From Chaetorhynchus papuensis (lineage: Eukaryota > Chordata > Aves > Passeriformes > Rhipiduridae), in NCBI GenBank assembly GCA_013396525.1, contig VWYX01000913.1, positions 140,760 through 204,759 on the forward strand: a stretch of DNA of 64,000 nt. Reading direction: 5' to 3'. The notes under the pieces are model-generated. The model searched no databases, was not told where the DNA came from, and saw nothing but the letters and a program-made list of their open reading frames with translations. The stretch's first letter is position 1; every line of letters starts with the position of its first letter. The position numbers were made by a program, and so were the translations under genes. Below are positions 61,803 through 64,000 of the stretch, one piece after another.

Positions 61803-62883
61803 AGGTATGTTGTATTGATTCTTCAAGGACAGCGTTGATTACATGGAAAGACAAAGAACTAGTGAATGTGAAGCCAAGGTTAACACCGATCTGAAGACAC
61901 AAGCTCAGCAAAATTACAGTGTGCTTCTAGTGCACCAATTCTGGCACTTAAAACCAGGATTTATCTGACTCTCTCCTATGAGACTGGAGGAGGAGTCACT
62001 GACAACTCAAGGGCTAAAATGGTCACACACAGCATGAGAAGGAGCATTTTTGATTTAGAGAAGCGTAGGTGTAACTAAACACACTGAAGTGACCCCATGT
62101 TCTCTCAGAGCTAATTTCAGGCGACAAATATATCCCTTTCTTGTTTAAATCTATTTGAGATCCCTTCCTCTTTTAAGAACACTAAAGAATAATTCCAACT
62201 CACATCTCCTGCTAAATGACCCTAAAAGCCAGCAGGGCAGAAGGAACCTGCAAAAACACACTAATATTAATCTTTTGTCATTAAAAATAGTCCAGTTGTG
62301 CTGTCAGTCTGTCAGAAGGGCTTACATTTGGGATTTTCATTCAGTGTTCCGCAGACTGAGTGAGGCACAGCCAGAGACAGCCACTGCCTGGAAGAATTTG
62401 CAGATTAAAACCAGACAAATTGTATCAGACAGGGAAATATTTAACCCCCATCTTAAACACGAAGAACTGGAACAGCCACAAGCGGTCTACTAATGTTTTT
62501 CCAGGAATTTGTGACAGATTTTAAGATGAAACCGACTGCTGACTAATCTCCAGTTTATTTCCTTATTATGATGAAGGAATTTTTTTTGATGAAAGTCTCA
62601 TTTGACATGAGTATGCTTGAAACTTCACTAGACAGGTAAAGTCATGATTCTCATCAAAGTTTTCAGCTAAAGCACATAGCATATTGTTAAATATCCACAT
62701 AAAGCATATGACAAACTACATTTCTATTACACTCTTGCTCACAATCTGCCATTGTTTCATGTTCATTTCTAGCCAGGAAAGTACCCAAACTCTTTGGAAA
62801 TAACCAAAGGCTCTTTTATCACAGGGAGCTTTAATGCTCTTTGCACTTACACCAGTTTATTACTCAAAAGATGCACCTTAAAC

Positions 62884-62998
62884 CACAGAATGCTTTGGGT
62901 TGGAAGGGACCTTCAGGATCATCTCGTTCCAACCCCCTGCCATGGAAAAGGACACCTTCCCCTGGACCATCTAGACCACGTCCCTCAGACCAGACTCC
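62884..62998 (-). mobile_element. CR1 LINE 3' fragment
   Basis: Reverse-complemented CR1: GGGTTGGAAGGGACCTTCAG, CCAACCCCCTGCCATGGAAA and GGACACCTTCCCCTGGACCA. Confidence 0.85.
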
Positions 62999-64000
62999 AC
63001 AGACAATGAAATATTGAGCATTTTAAAAGTCAGAAGCACAAAAATGCACACTAGTCCAAATAACAGGGGTTTTCCCCTAGTAATACAAGCAAAAAGTTAA
63101 ATTAGCAGACATAATCTCCATCTCCCCTCCTCCTGGTCTTGCTAAGGTCCCTCCTTCCAGTATCCAAAGACTCCACGTCACAGCAACAATTCCATTCCCC
63201 AAGTCTCTGCCAGCAGCCAACGTGCAGCACGTTGAGTTCCCTTCAGGACACCCCATACAGGGACAGTACACAACCCACAGCCCAGGAACTGCTGCACAGA
63301 AAGGCTGCAAATGCTCATAAAGTATCACCAAAATTATGATTATTAACTTGACAAATGCTTCACACATTACAAAAAAACCCCAAACATCCCAAGTCCTACT
63401 GACCACCCCCACACAAACAAGGCTGTGGAGGGCAGTGGTGCTGCCCTGGCATCTCCAAGAACCTGATCCTAAATTGCAGATCCCAAGTGCCAGGGGGTGA
63501 TGGCAAACCTGAGGGACCCCAAGCAGTTGCACCCCTGTGACCTGCACAGCTACACCTTAAAAATAAAGAAAAAAATCCTTCAGCAGTACATAAACTTCTT
63601 TCAACTTCCACAAACATTCTCCTCTGCCCCATCAGAACCTGGGTAGTCAGGAACACATGGAACAACAGGGCAGAGTTCAACTTTTGTGTCCAATGACTAA
63701 GAAAAGGCACAATTATATATTTATTGACTTTAGTGTTCTAATAAATTCTAACAGCTCCTATTTGACTAAATGATATTCTGATTTACTCTTTTGTGTAGAT
63801 GTGGAAATGTCAGAAGGCAATTTATTTTACAGTAAAGGTGATTCTGATGATCAAACTCCCATCATATTTTGAAGTATTATTCAGCAGCAATTCTTACACT
63901 TCTGCAGCTGCAAGAGATTTACTTTGAGCCCCCCATGCTGCCGTGACAGCAATGCCCTGCTGAACTTTTAATACTGAGATCCTTGAGCTGGATCTTGAGC

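Larger units (their letters stand above)
61065..64000 (-). other. PTK2: PTK2 intron (partial, to right edge)
   Basis: The intron contains two CR1 3' fragments (about 61,715-61,802 and 62,884-62,998). I searched for the preceding PTK2 exon and did not see it. Confidence 0.8.

Noticed and set aside
58076..64000. A miR-151-type microRNA in PTK2 introns
   Set aside because: Mammalian PTK2 hosts miR-151, but that gene derives from a mammalian L2 repeat; I saw no similar hairpin here.

Overview
This window is vertebrate nuclear DNA, almost certainly from a neognath bird and probably a songbird. The support is avian-type CR1 retroposon fragments throughout, two LTRs of the kind seen in bird endogenous retroviruses, compact intron-rich genes, and protein sequences that match avian AGO2 and PTK2. 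No bacterial-style genes are present. Almost all long open frames are chance frames in introns, CpG islands or repeats; the real genes are split into short exons that I placed by reading splice sites on both strands.

Layout. (1) Positions 1-40,600, minus strand: the 5' two thirds of AGO2 (Argonaute-2). Thirteen coding exons run from the ATG at 40,220 down to 960, about 586 codons covering the N, PAZ and MID domains and the start of PIWI. The catalytic part of PIWI lies beyond the left edge. The first exon sits in a CpG island at about 39.77-40.62 kb with a 107-bp uninterrupted polypurine/polypyrimidine tract. Intron 1 is 17 kb. Intron 2 holds a TA/CA microsatellite and an LTR element interrupted by a 990-base assembly gap (21,126-22,115). 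(2) 40.6-48.7 kb: intergenic, with CR1 fragments and a 633-bp solo LTR that has a clear 5-bp target-site duplication. (3) 48.75-50.06 kb, plus strand: a complete four-exon RPLP1 gene (ribosomal stalk protein P1) with TATA-like box, TOP-type start, an intronic YY1-type motif and a polyadenylation signal. (4) 50.9-64 kb, minus strand: the 3' end of PTK2 (focal adhesion kinase). Six coding exons cover the last about 218 residues: proline-rich SH3 ligand, the Grb2-site tyrosine and the whole focal-adhesion-targeting domain.

AGO2 and PTK2 are neighbours in the same orientation in human 8q24, so their order is expected. The intact intron-bearing RPLP1 between them is the notable feature, because the human gene is on chromosome 15. 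The genes are not an operon and have separate roles: RNA silencing, translation and adhesion signalling. RPLP1 and PTK2 converge tail to tail with under 1 kb between their likely 3' ends. I found no new enzyme system or array. The items most worth checking are the RPLP1 location, a GC-AG intron in AGO2, the polypurine tract at the AGO2 5' end, the LTR at the assembly gap and a strongly strand-asymmetric stretch in AGO2 intron 1.
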